This document shows positions 1-7,713 of a stretch of 64,000 bases of DNA, in pieces; position 1 is the first letter of the stretch, and every line of letters begins with the position of its first letter. Position numbers and translations under genes: made by a program. The DNA is from CADEED01 sp963711635 (GTDB taxonomy: Bacteria > Pseudomonadota > Gammaproteobacteria > Steroidobacterales > Steroidobacteraceae), in contig CAVQEZ010000024.1 in assembly GCA_963711635.1 (NCBI GenBank), positions 1 to 64,000 of the forward strand. The letters run 5' to 3'. The notes under the pieces were generated by a model. The model saw only the letters and a program-made list of their open reading frames with translations, was not told the origin of the DNA and did no database searches.

Positions 1-82
1 CAAATCGCTGGAGCGGACGCGTGAGAGATAAAGTGCCAAGTTCATACAGCAGCGCGCGCGCCGCTCAGCTCAAACGTTAGGC
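1..82 (+). repeat. attC0 (left end cut by window)
   Basis: Only the last base of R'' is inside the window. The R' core gttaggc is at 76-82. It matches the resident attC family. Confidence 0.9.
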
Positions 83-87
83 GGCAC

Positions 88-549
88 ATGAAGCGTCACT
101 TCGGCTCGTGGGCAACACGCTGCATGCTGGGAAGCGGCGTAACACTCTCCGACAGCGAGCACCATGTGCTTAGCCTATTGGTCGCGGAGCTGCCGCCACA
201 CTTGCGTTTGAAAGTGGAATACCAGTTCGAGTCGTACAACCTTGTGCAGCGGGAAATCGACAAGCGGACGCTGAACTTCTACCGCTCCCGAGCCTGGGGG
301 CGTGGAGTGCTTCCCGTGTCGCCACTGCTCAAGTCCAAGCTCGAGGTGGCCCCTCTAGTCAGGTTACGTCTGAAAGTGGCCGGTCAGCCGGCGCCTCTAC
401 ATGCGGTCTTAACATCGGTTGGTGGCCGTGCTTTTAGCGTATCGTTCAGTCGGCCATTGGCACGAGACAGTAAGCCCGAGGAGTACTCGATTGCGAAAGT
501 TACTCAGGCCTGGCTTTCCAACTTCGAGGACGACGCGAGTGCCGCCTAA
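88..549 (+). CDS. Cassette 1: hypothetical protein, 153 aa
   Basis: The frame is open from an ATG six bases after the R' core to a TAA inside the R'' core of attC1. There is no signal peptide, membrane segment or motif I recognise; it is a basic, apparently soluble protein. The cassette ends are complementary over 12 bp (gttaggcggcac and gtgccgcctaac), so the module looks unshuffled. It is one of the few genes in the first 7 kb without an obvious frameshift. Function unknown. Confidence 0.7.
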   Translation: MKRHFGSWATRCMLGSGVTLSDSEHHVLSLLVAELPPHLRLKVEYQFESYNLVQREIDKRTLNFYRSRAWGRGVLPVSPLLKSKLEVAPLVRLRLKVAGQPAPLHAVLTSVGGRAFSVSFSRPLARDSKPEEYSIAKVTQAWLSNFEDDASAA

Positions 550-631
550 CAAATCGCTGGAGCGGACGCGTGCAAGATAAAGTGCCAAGCTCAGATGCTG
601 GCGCGCGCGCCGCTCAGCTCAACCGTTAGGC
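544..631 (+). repeat. attC1
   Basis: 88 nt. R'' gcctaac at 544-550, R' gttaggc at 625-631. It supplies the stop codon of cassette 1. Confidence 0.93.
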
Positions 632-637
632 GTCTGT

Positions 638-1069
638 ATGTCGCAGCCAGCTACAACGCCCGCACCAACCTCTCCCGCAAAAGAAGGAGGAGACGGGGTA
701 CTACGAGCCGTATGCCGATTACCATCGAAATCTGAGGCTGTGGTTCCTTGCATATGGCATTGGCATGCCTGTTTTCCGGACTCAGGTGCCCGACGCCATT
801 GCCGCGCTAAAGACTGCCCACGCTCTTCGAGAAGTCATGGCGCTCTTCTTATTCGGCGTCATCGTCCAGATTCTCATCGCACTGCTGTACAAGACGGCAA
901 TGTGGTACCTCTACATCGGAGGAGCTCAGGCGATCTCACGAAGAACTCCAAGCGGGTTCCCATCTCGGCCTGGCTCTCCGAGGCGTACTGGTTAGAGGCA
1001 CTGTTTGACGTAATAACTCTCGGTGCATTTGGCTATGCCACATGGCGCGTCATACAGGTCAGCACGTGA
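638..1069 (+). pseudogene. Cassette 2: small membrane protein gene, two frameshifts
   Basis: An ATG at 638 opens a frame that reads plausibly for about 20 codons. Natural-looking protein then continues in another frame from about 699 (YYEPYADYHRNLRLWFLAYG, then a hydrophobic helix near 840-900 ending in WYLYIGG). It returns to the first frame from about 935 (PISAWLSEAYWLEALFD, a second helix) and stops at 1069. Reassembled, it is a roughly 140 aa protein with two or three membrane segments, of unknown function. The two shifts compensate, so a continuous frame exists but its middle is not the real protein. Sequencing indels or decay could both explain this. Confidence 0.6.
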
Positions 1070-1072
1070 GAC

Positions 1073-1160
1073 GCCTAACAAATCGCTGGAGCGGACGCGT
1101 GAAGGATAAAGTGCCAAGCTCATACTTCGGCGCGCGCGCCGCTCAGCTCAACCGTTAGGC
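1073..1160 (+). repeat. attC2
   Basis: 88 nt, R'' 1073-1079 and R' 1154-1160. The cassette 2 termini pair over 11 bp (gttaggcgtct and agacgcctaac). Confidence 0.93.
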
Positions 1161-1165
1161 CACCG

Positions 1166-1662
1166 ATGCGCTTGCGCAAGGCATGTCAACTCGGCGTCGC
1201 AGTAGTCTTTGTGCGCCGCCGTTCTCGCGATTACGGTTTTGTGGAACGACCTTCCAGGCTCGTCGCCAGACTGCCCGGGTTATGAACTTCCGCCTATTTC
1301 GTCTGCTGATGTGGTAGGGCCGTATGTCCTGGTAGATTGCTTCAGAGAGGTGTCCCTGAGTGAGCGCGTAGTCAAATTGCTGGTCGCTCTCATCGCACTT
1401 TCCGCCCTAGCTGTCTACGTTTCCACCGTCATTCCCAGCCCAAAGGTGTGGCCGAGCGCGGTCGTGTGCGCACTAAGCGCCGTTATCGCGGTGTTCCCAG
1501 TGGCTTTCGCCTACCCAGAACGAATTCGGATGGTGGCCCACTCCAGACCCCATTGCTTTGCTGACCATAGGTGTCGTTTCAGCACTTCTTGGGGCCTTGG
1601 CATCTTGGGCCGCGGTGAAGTGGTGGCCTAACAAATCGCTGGAGCGGACGCGTGAAGGATAA
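1166..1662 (+). pseudogene. Cassette 3: small membrane protein gene, frameshifted
   Basis: An ATG at 1166 follows the R' core. The protein-like signal moves to another frame near 1209 (CAAVLAITVLWNDL, then two hydrophobic stretches around 1370-1510). It moves again near 1530, where the sequence reads WWPTPDPIALLTIGVVSALL and continues as a third membrane helix into attC3, stopping at TAA 1660-1662. At least two single-base shifts are needed. The reconstructed product is an integral membrane protein of about 160 aa with four or so helices. No family recognised. Confidence 0.55.
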
Positions 1663-1713
1663 AGTGCCCAGGACAAACGTCTGCGCGCGCGCCGCTCAGC
1701 TCAACCGTTAGAA
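1626..1713 (+). repeat. attC3
   Basis: 88 nt, R'' gcctaac 1626-1632, R' gttagaa 1707-1713. The changed R' matches the ttctaac R'' that closes cassette 4, as expected if recombination occurs between G and TT of R'. Confidence 0.92.
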
Positions 1714-1969
1714 CGCACAAACCCTCAGAACCAGAGGGAAGGGGTGTTGCCCCTTCGATCAGCCGGCGCATCAGGTGAAGCAGCTCGTCCAAGTAGGCAG
1801 CGCCGAGGTCACCAGGTCGGAAGCGCGCTTCGTCCGAGCCCCCGAGATCAATCGCAAGTCCGGCCCAGGAATCAGCACCTGGCCACCCAGGTTGCGGTCT
1901 AGCTTCGCCAATTCGCGAATTCAGGCGGTTAAGGTAAGCCGCGTTGCGCCGCCGAGACAGTGGCGGCAT
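1628..1969 (-). CDS. Cassette 4: possible minus-strand gene, hypothetical
   Basis: The best protein-like frame in this cassette is on the minus strand. From about 1925 down to 1714 it reads as a balanced acidic/leucine-rich sequence (for example AIDLGGSDEARFRPGDLGAA, then YLDELLHLMRRLIEGATPLP). It then runs through the reverse complement of attC3 to a stop at 1628. The start is doubtful, since sensible sequence continues upstream in another frame towards 2060, so a frameshift is likely. A + strand frame at 1775-2089 is arginine-rich and less convincing. Reverse-oriented cassette genes are known but uncommon. Function unknown. Confidence 0.3.
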   Translation of the reverse strand: MPPLSRRRNAAYLNRLNSRIGEARPQPGWPGADSWAGLAIDLGGSDEARFRPGDLGAAYLDELLHLMRRLIEGATPLPSGSEGLCVLTVELSGARADVCPGHFILHASAPAIC

Positions 1970-2083
1970 CCTTGGCCTCAGTTTCGGCGAGCGCCCTTCG
2001 ATCCGGTGTCACGGATGGTCGCGAGGCGCCAGAGAAGTAGTGGCAAGGGACTTAACCAGCTTCGGAGAGCTCAGGCGTGTGCG

Positions 2084-2171
2084 TTCTAACATCTCGTTGG
2101 AGCGGACGCGCCCACAATAAAGTGCCAAGCCCAAACGTCGGCGCGCGCGCCGCTCAACTCAATCGTTAGAG
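2084..2171 (+). repeat. attC4
   Basis: 88 nt, R'' ttctaac 2084-2090, R' gttagag 2165-2171. The cassette 4 ends pair over 13 bp (gttagaacgcaca and tgtgcgttctaac). Confidence 0.92.
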
Positions 2172-2478
2172 TGCAACTTGTGATCGCTGTCTTCTTGCTC
2201 ACCTTCGTTCCGCTGGCGCTTGTGGTCATGTTGATCGGTGTTTTCACGCAGCGCTTGGCGCGTGACCACCGCATTGCTCTTGTGGTATTGGAGCAACACT
2301 GCTGCTTACGCCCGCGCCAGGCCCAGCGACAATCGTTGTTGTGCCGGTTCCGCTCGGCCTGCTTCTTGGCGGTGCCGTATTCACAGGTTCATGGATGGAG
2401 CTAGCCAGCCTTATCAGGTCGTTCCCCGTTTGGTTCGCCGCAGCCATTCTGATTACCGCAGGAGTGCGTACTTCGTAG
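2171..2478 (+). pseudogene. Cassette 5: small membrane protein gene, frameshifted
   Basis: A GTG at 2171, whose G is the last base of the R' core, opens a frame with a long hydrophobic helix (residues 2-25). Near 2288 the protein-like sequence moves to another frame: GATLLLTPAPGPATIVVVPV, then two more helices, ending VRTS at TAG 2476-2478. One missing base would restore a protein of about 102 aa with three membrane segments. The function is unknown. Confidence 0.55.
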
Positions 2479-2491
2479 CAAGGAAGTTGCT

Positions 2492-2579
2492 CTCTAACAC
2501 CTCGCTGGAGCGGACGCGTGAGGGATAAAGTGCCAAGCTCATACGCCGGCGCGCGCGCCGCTCAGCTCAACCGTTAGGC
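2492..2579 (+). repeat. attC5
   Basis: 88 nt, R'' ctctaac 2492-2498, R' gttaggc 2573-2579. The cassette 5 termini pair with a single mismatch. Confidence 0.92.
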
Positions 2580-2583
2580 CGCT

Positions 2584-2985
2584 ATGAAGCGTCACCTCAT
2601 CGGCTTCACGATCTGCGCCATGGCTTTTTGCGCCGCCGCGGGTTGCGGAAACACCCACGTACGCGGCGTTCGAAGTGACGTTCGGGGATGCACCAGGTGA
2701 AAAGTTTCTTCTTTCCGCCGGCGACGCTACGATCTCATACCCATCTGATTTGGACATCGAGTCGGGATTTCACCGTCGCGGATAAAAAGTACCGCATGCG
2801 CGCCGAAAAGCGATGGGTGGCGGCGCACCATTCTGAAGGCGCCAACTTTACGCATTACGGGTCGGCGGAGTGCAAGGTCCGCCCTCGTATGGCATGGATT
2901 CCCGGGGTGTGAAATCATCGGCTTCGAGATGCCAGCCACTCACAAAAGATCGAGTCTTATTCGATGTTGGGCATTAGCCGTTTGA
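2584..2985 (+). pseudogene. Cassette 6: lipoprotein-like gene, several frameshifts
   Basis: An ATG at 2584 begins a lipoprotein-type signal (MKRHLIGFTICAMAFCAAAG followed by C). The protein-like sequence then shifts frame near 2655 (TPTYAAFEVTFGDAPGEKFL) and again near 2778 (DKKYRMRAEKRWVAAHHSEG). It shifts probably once more near 2905 (GCEIIGFEMPATHK). Reassembled, it would be a secreted lipoprotein of roughly 130 aa. It cannot be expressed intact as written. Confidence 0.5.
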
Positions 2986-2993
2986 GTGACGCG

Positions 2994-3081
2994 GCCTAAC
3001 AAATCGCTGGAGCGGACGCATGAGAGATAAAGTGCCAAGCTCAAACGTCGGCGTGCGCGCCGCTCAGTTCAATCGTTAGGC
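2994..3081 (+). repeat. attC6
   Basis: 88 nt, R'' 2994-3000, R' 3075-3081. The cassette 6 ends pair over 10 bp (gttaggccgc and gcggcctaac). Confidence 0.93.
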
Positions 3082-3084
3082 CGC

Positions 3085-3418
3085 ATGATACAGCGTTTTC
3101 GTTCTACAGCATTCACACTCGCCCACGCCGGAACGACGACGAGGTCAAGCTCATTGGGGTGAATAGAACGCGCGCTGCTGCGGAAGCGACAGTCGAGAAG
3201 CTTCGTGACATGCCAGGGTTTCGAAACCATCAGGGAGAACTGTAGACACTGCATCTGAGGGGGGACGAAAGGACTTCCACATAGACGAGTACCAGCTGGG
3301 ATCAAGATCACTCGGTCGGACCGGCTTTATCGCCTGGGCCGACAGCATTGGAGCGCAAGTGATGCGTCCGTCTGCTAAGCATTTTAAGGCAATCGCGTCG
3401 TCAGCAACGTCACCGTAA
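3085..3418 (+). pseudogene. Cassette 7: small soluble protein (VKLIGVYSS-type family), frameshifted
   Basis: The frame open after about 3100 reads FSFYSIHTRPRRNDDEVKLI, then GVNRTRAAAEATVEKL and PGFRNHQGEL, and stops near 3243. Another frame continues DFHIDEYQLGSRSLGRTGF to TAA 3416-3418. This resembles a widespread small family with the pattern DEVKLIGVYSS...AEAAVERL...PGFRDHP...IDEYELD (DUF7336-like from memory), about 100 aa and of unknown function. Two shifts are needed, one close to the ATG at 3085 and one near 3243. Confidence 0.5.
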
Positions 3419-3421
3419 GCG

Positions 3422-3509
3422 GCCTAACACATCGCTGGAGCGGACGCGTGATAGATAAAGTGCCAAGCTCATGCATCGGCGTGCGCGCCGCTCAGCTCAA
3501 CCGTTAGGC
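3422..3509 (+). repeat. attC7
   Basis: 88 nt, R'' 3422-3428, R' 3503-3509. The cassette 7 ends pair over 10 bp. Confidence 0.93.
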
Positions 3510-3523
3510 GGCATGGAGCCCTC

Positions 3524-4016
3524 ATGAAACCAATCGTCGCGGGGTTACTGGTATCGGCAATACTCGGCGGGTTTTCAGCCGCGAGGGAATCCGGGTTGCG
3601 ACGCTCACTGTCACAATATCCGGCCAGACCGCCGAAACGCTTGCTGAACCTAAGGACTTGAGGGTGAAGTTTTGGCTTCAGCAGCTCCGCGCTTTCTGCG
3701 CTTTATCGCAACAACTTTAATGCCGCCAGATCTGCGGATAGGGAGCGGGCGACGAATTCACCATCAAATATTCATTGCTCGTATCCGCCGCAACACGCAC
3801 ATTGCGATTCCCGAGCGTCAGCTGCTGGCCTTTGAGGAAATCGTGGTGCCGATACCGGAAAAAGGATATCCAGCCTTCATGTATGTGAAGCATGGCGAGA
3901 GTTTTTCGCGGCTCGCGAGTTACGAACCCTGGCTTTATTGGCAGCTGAAAGTTGAAGTCGGAATTGTCGACAAGATTCCAGAGACGATTGCCCGAGCTTG
4001 TTCTAGTGCCGCCTAA
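3524..4016 (+). pseudogene. Cassette 8: exported protein gene, frameshifted
   Basis: An ATG at 3524 starts a signal-peptide-like segment (MKPIVAGLLVSAILGGFSAA). Plausible sequence moves frame near 3597 (VATLTVTISGQTAETLAEPK) and again near 3710-3750. The last part, about 85 residues containing LLAFEEIVVPIPEKGYPAF and EPWLYWQLKVEVGIV, ends at a TAA inside the R'' core of attC8. The reconstructed product is a periplasmic protein of about 160 aa. No family recognised. Confidence 0.5.
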
Positions 4017-4098
4017 CAACTCGCCGGAGCGGACGCGTGCAAGATAAAGTGCCAAGCCCATACGTCGGCGTGCGCGCCGCTCAGCTCAACCGTTAGGG
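4011..4098 (+). repeat. attC8
   Basis: 88 nt, R'' 4011-4017, R' gttaggg 4092-4098. The cassette 8 ends pair over 11 bp. Confidence 0.92.
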
Positions 4099-4101
4099 CG
4101 C

Positions 4102-4515
4102 ATGGCTATCTCACGGCGCGGCGCGGTCATCGTTGGGTCAACCCCATCGCGGTTGTCCTTGGCTTGATTTGCTACCTACTGGCTGACATCAAATGCTATC
4201 GGCCGTCGTTGAGCGGTGTGCTCGTCTCGCTCGTAGTGTTCTTTGGCCCGGGCATATTTGCAGCGCTGAGGGCTCTACTGTCGGAAACCGCTGCGTTCCA
4301 TCGGAGCGAATGCTGGTGTCGGAGGACGGATTGGATATGCGTACTACTCGGACTGCATGTCGTACCCTGGGACCGGAGGCTTTGGCGTCTTATTCGTGCT
4401 CATCCTTGGAACACCCTCAGCAGTACTCGGGGCGTATTGTTCGGTGCCTTTTTGCCGCTCGAATGGGATTGTTATTGCCGCACATCCGAGGAAAGCCGCG
4501 CGGAATGCGCCCTAA
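4102..4515 (+). pseudogene. Cassette 9: membrane protein gene, frameshifted
   Basis: After an ATG at 4102 the sensible frame shifts near 4120 (RWVNPIAVVLGLICYLLADI, then a second helix). It shifts again near 4300 (IGANAGVGGRIGYAYYSDCM, then GVLFVLILGTPSAVLGAYCS) and ends at a TAA in the R'' core. The reconstructed protein is about 135 aa with three membrane helices. Function unknown. Confidence 0.5.
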
Positions 4516-4597
4516 CACGTCGCTGGAGCGGACGCGTGAAGGATAAAGTGTCAAGCTCGAACAGCGGCGTGCGCGCCGCTCAGCTCAACCGTTATGC
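4510..4597 (+). repeat. attC9
   Basis: 88 nt, R'' ccctaac 4510-4516, R' gttatgc 4591-4597. The cassette 9 ends pair over 12 bp. Confidence 0.92.
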
Positions 4598-4633
4598 GGC
4601 ATTCTCGTTGAGGTCAGACTGAGAGGCAGCGTC

Positions 4634-5062
4634 ATGAACCAAGCCGCCATTTTCCAACCATTCCTCGCAACCATGCTGCTGACGTTGGTGGTGTGGGTAT
4701 ACATGTACGGACGCCGCCTGCCCTCTATATTTTCGAGCGGCCTTGACCCGAAGCAGATGACGCCGACTGAACTGGCCCGCCTATCTCCGCCCCAGGTATC
4801 CACTCCCTCTGACAACTTGAAGAACCTGTTTGAGCTGCCCACCATCTTCTATGCGGTCGTCTTGTATGTATCCGTTACCCACCAAGTCGATACGTCATTT
4901 GTGGTTGCGGGTTGGGGATTCTTTCTGTTCCGGGCACTGCACAGCGTGGTGCATTGCACATTCAACTTCATCCCACTGAGATTCGTCCTGTACGTGATCT
5001 CTGCCGGCGCGTTGTGGTTTATGGTGCTAAGGGCCGCAATGTTGGCTTTGGTAAAGTCCTGA
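4634..5062 (+). CDS. Cassette 10: MAPEG family membrane protein
   Basis: 142 aa, intact. The hydrophobic helices sit near residues 7-25, 68-85, 90-105 and 115-138. The NLFELPTIFY segment (residues 63-72) matches the conserved N-L-F-E-x-P motif of MAPEG proteins (membrane-associated proteins in eicosanoid and glutathione metabolism). Bacterial members are mostly uncharacterised; some conjugate glutathione. The start is the ATG at 4634, preceded by gaggcagc. Cassette ends pair over 12 bp. It is the only gene in this part of the array with both a clear family and an intact frame. Confidence 0.85.
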   Translation: MNQAAIFQPFLATMLLTLVVWVYMYGRRLPSIFSSGLDPKQMTPTELARLSPPQVSTPSDNLKNLFELPTIFYAVVLYVSVTHQVDTSFVVAGWGFFLFRALHSVVHCTFNFIPLRFVLYVISAGALWFMVLRAAMLALVKS

Positions 5063-5087
5063 GAAACGGGGCTCCGTCGTCCATGCC

Positions 5088-5176
5088 GCATAACAAATCG
5101 CTGGAGCGGACGCGTGATAGATAAAGTCGCCAAACCCAAACGTCAGCGCGCGCGCCGCTCAGCTCAACCGTTATGC
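5088..5176 (+). repeat. attC10
   Basis: 89 nt, R'' gcataac 5088-5094, R' gttatgc 5170-5176. The extra base lies within the gataaagt block. Confidence 0.92.
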
Positions 5177-5580
5177 GTGCTAGCGCCGCACGAGTAGCAA
5201 TGCTCGCGGCCACCATTGTGTGTTCGCCGGCCCTGGTGCTTGCGTCAAATGCGATAGCCATGTGCCAACCCATGCCAGCGCCTTTGCACAACGTGCAACC
5301 TGAGTATCCAACTTCAGAAGGTCCTTCGCCTTGCGGCCCCGCATTTTTGACGCTTGAGTTCACGATCTCAACGAGCGGTTCCGCCTCAGACGTCGTAGTA
5401 CTAGACAATGACGCCAAGTACTGTCGTGACCAATTCAATCTTAGAGCGCTCGCCGCGTTGGAGAAAATGCGATTTGCCACTGTAGAGAAAGCGTGTCGCG
5501 GTCGCATGCGCATCAAATTAAGGTTGGCTGATACGAAGAGCACGCATAACACCTCGCTGGAGCGTACGCGTGAGGGATAA
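5173..5580 (+). CDS. Cassette 11: exported TonB-C-like protein
   Basis: 135 aa. The ATG is made by the R' core itself (gttATGc at 5170-5176). An N-terminal signal peptide (residues 1-26, AALVLASNA-type end) is followed by a domain resembling the TonB C-terminal fold (PEYP near residue 44, LTLEFTISTSGSASDVVVLD, NLRALAALEKMRF). Cys pairs are present. The frame does not stop in R'' but crosses attC11, adding NTSLERTREG before TAA 5578-5580. Such proteins are thought to act in the envelope; function here is unknown. Confidence 0.7.
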   Translation: MRASAARVAMLAATIVCSPALVLASNAIAMCQPMPAPLHNVQPEYPTSEGPSPCGPAFLTLEFTISTSGSASDVVVLDNDAKYCRDQFNLRALAALEKMRFATVEKACRGRMRIKLRLADTKSTHNTSLERTREG

Positions 5581-5631
5581 AGTGCCAAACGCAAGCGACA
5601 GCGCGCGCGGCGCTCAGCTCAACCGTTAGGC
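5544..5631 (+). repeat. attC11
   Basis: 88 nt, R'' gcataac 5544-5550, R' gttaggc 5625-5631. The cassette 11 ends pair over 12 bp. It encodes the C-terminal tail of cassette 11. Confidence 0.92.
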
Positions 5632-5637
5632 GGCGCG

Positions 5638-5929
5638 ATGCAGTCGACGGCAAGCTCGGGTTGTGGCAGTCGGTGAAAGCTTACTGGTTCTACATTCTGC
5701 CGCTGTGGCTATTCGCGCCGTTTGCTTACTTCACACTTAAAGCATCGCCCAGCCACGATTTCGCGTGGCCATGGGTTCTTGGAGTCTTCTTCCTGGTTGT
5801 TATCTTTTTTGGCATGCCGATTTGGCGTGGCCGGGTCGGATGGTCTTATCGGGTCCTGGTGGCGCACTCTATGTCTTTGGTGGTTTCGCTGTGATCGTGG
5901 TTATCGAACTTATCCGCGGACGCTTGTGA
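5638..5929 (+). pseudogene. Cassette 12: small membrane protein gene, frameshifted
   Basis: An ATG at 5638 is one base out of frame with the sequence DGKLGLWQSVKAYWFYILPL that begins at 5646. Two or three helices follow, including VLGVFFLVVIFFGMPIW. Near 5860 the sequence continues in another frame (GGALYVFGGFAVIVVIELIR) and ends at TGA 5927-5929. The reconstructed protein is about 96 aa with three membrane helices. The stretch 5930-6005 before attC12 shows no convincing gene. Confidence 0.5.
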
Positions 5930-6005
5930 TCAGCGTGCGAATGAGTCTACATATTGCTGCTGACTCAGGCGCTCACCAGCATTGCGCTAAAGCAGTGGGG
6001 GCGCC

Positions 6006-6093
6006 GCCTAACAAATCGCTGGAGCGCACGCGTGGAAGATAAAGTGCCAAGCCCAGACCACAGCGCGCGTGGCGCTCAGCTCAACCGTTAGGC
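6006..6093 (+). repeat. attC12
   Basis: 88 nt, R'' 6006-6012, R' 6087-6093. The cassette 12 ends pair over 12 bp. Confidence 0.93.
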
Positions 6094-6096
6094 GTC

Positions 6097-6916
6097 ATGC
6101 AGCCACGCCGCACTGTCTCCGAGTTTATGGCCGCCCTTGAAACGCTGTTTGAGGAGGATGGCCGTGCTTATGCTCGCGCGTACCCGCTGTTCGACGCAGA
6201 AAAGGAACATGCGCGAGCGATCCTTCGGTTTAAGGGACACCTGGCTCTTTCAGATGCCGCAAAGTGCCTTTTCTCGGAAACAGCCGAAGCATTCAACACT
6301 CACCTAAGGCCGTCTGCGGACAGACCGCTGTCCGAATATTTTTCATTCCTCGTACCACGTTTGGTTCGAAATTTCGTGACGTTGTGCGGGGCTGAGCGAG
6401 TCACAATTAGAGGCTACCCGTTTCAAGGATATACATTGCTACGGAATGTTTTCGATAGCATCTTCCACACCTCTGCCGCACTTCAGATGGTGGTCGACTT
6501 CTATGGTCTTGAGGGAATTGAGCGCGGTAAGCCGTTTGATAAGCAGAAGGCAAAGAAGCTTCAGGAAGCAGACCGAGGTCGAGGCAAATTGCGCATGACT
6601 GGCATGAGAGCGGTCTGACTGCTGGCACAATCTCCGAGCTAAAGGTTTGGGATGATCTGTTTGACTCCGAGACTCATGGTGGCAGGTTGTCGGCCACGCT
6701 TGCGATGGATTGGATCAGGGGATATGGACCTTTGCATCTGCTGCCCCGCTACGAGGAATAGCCTGGGTGCTGTATATGTGCCGATTTACAGAAATTGCAT
6801 GGATGCTTCATCGCTTGTTGCCAACGCTCCAGCCTATTGACCATCCGTTTGGGGATGCTTGGGCCCATAAATGGCGCGTATTGAATAAATCATTCGCAGA
6901 ATGTGTTAGGGGCTGA
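6097..6916 (+). pseudogene. Cassette 13: hypothetical protein gene of about 270 aa, frameshifted
   Basis: The first frame (ATG 6097) gives about 155 good residues, beginning MQPRRTVSEFMAALETLFEE, before a stop at 6618. Two later frames carry on naturally: ELKVWDDLFDSETHGGRLSA from about 6636 and IAWVLYMCRFTEIAWMLHRL from about 6752 to TGA at 6914-6916. An intact ancestor would be about 270 aa, mostly helical and soluble, of unknown function. The intact first part is the portion most likely to be made. Bases 6917-7006 show no gene. Confidence 0.55.
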
Positions 6917-7006
6917 GCGAACAACTTGGTAAGCCAATCGGGAATGCTCATGTCGAGCTAGTCGAGATAAGTTTCCATTCTCACCGGAGACGCGTTTCCC
7001 GGTGAT

Positions 7007-7092
7007 GCCTAACAACTCGCTGGAGCGGACGGTGGAAATAGAGTGCCAAGCTCATACGCCGGCATGCGGGCCGCTCAGCTCAATCGTTAGGC
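7007..7092 (+). repeat. attC13
   Basis: 86 nt, R'' 7007-7013, R' 7086-7092. It is slightly divergent: the central block reads tggaaatagagtgcc. Confidence 0.9.
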
Positions 7093-7095
7093 GTC

Positions 7096-7573
7096 ATGAG
7101 CCGACTACCTTCGCAAGCCGTCGAGTACGTGGCGTGGCAGAACCGGGCTACGGAGTTCTACATCGCCGCTCGTGAACTTGCCGCACTGGAACTCGACAGG
7201 CCATCTGTGTACAGCGCTGTCATCTTTTGAGCTGCTCTTGAAAGGAACGATGGCTTACTGGGATAGGTCGTTTCGGCCTCGCGAGCCTGGTCACGGGATG
7301 GCCAAGCTTTGTCGCATGGTCGGGAACAAAGCAAAGGGCGCGAAGGGGTTCCCAAATTACCGCGATACTTGCTTCCATGAGGAGCACTACCTAAACTGTC
7401 TAGGTACCCGAAGGCCAATGCCGGAGTGGGGGTGCCTGAGTCCTTATTTGTCGGATCTAGACAAGGCATTCACCAAACTCATCTCTTTGGTTCCGTTCCA
7501 GCACAACACCTCGCTTAAGCGAATCTTGTCGGGTAAGCGGCCTGCCCATAGGTGCGATGAGCCGAAGCAATAG
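7096..7573 (+). pseudogene. Cassette 14: HEPN-like protein gene, frameshifted
   Basis: An ATG at 7096 reads MSRLPSQAVEYVAWQNRATE and YIAARELAALELDRPSVYSA before a stop. A second frame then gives SFELLLKGTMAYWD and GHGMAKLCRMVGNKAKGAKG. The ELLLK...GHGMAKL pattern resembles HEPN domains (ELLLKA...GHdL), which occur in RNases and toxin-antitoxin or defence proteins; the RX4-6H catalytic motif is not evident. More shifts occur near 7400-7450, after which FTKLISLVPFQHNTSLKRIL is visible. The ancestor was about 155 aa. Cassette ends pair over 13 bp. Confidence 0.5.
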
Positions 7574-7621
7574 CTACCTTCGAGCACTTCGACTGGCATC
7601 TAAACGTGGTCGCGACATGAC

Positions 7622-7710
7622 GCCTAACACCTCGCTCGAGCGGACGCGTGATGTATAAAGTGCCAAGCTCATACCGTCGGCGTGCGCGCCGCTCAGCTCA
7701 ACCGTTAGAC
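7622..7710 (+). repeat. attC14
   Basis: 89 nt, R'' 7622-7628, R' gttagac 7704-7710. Confidence 0.92.
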
Positions 7711-7713
7711 GTC

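Noticed and set aside
1775..2089. + strand gene in cassette 4
   Set aside because: Arginine- and proline-rich with no natural start context; the opposite strand looks more protein-like.
5019..5594. Minus-strand gene spanning cassettes 10-11
   Set aside because: Its ends are translations of attC reverse complements (TVELSGARADV-type), which recur at every attC and are not coding evidence.
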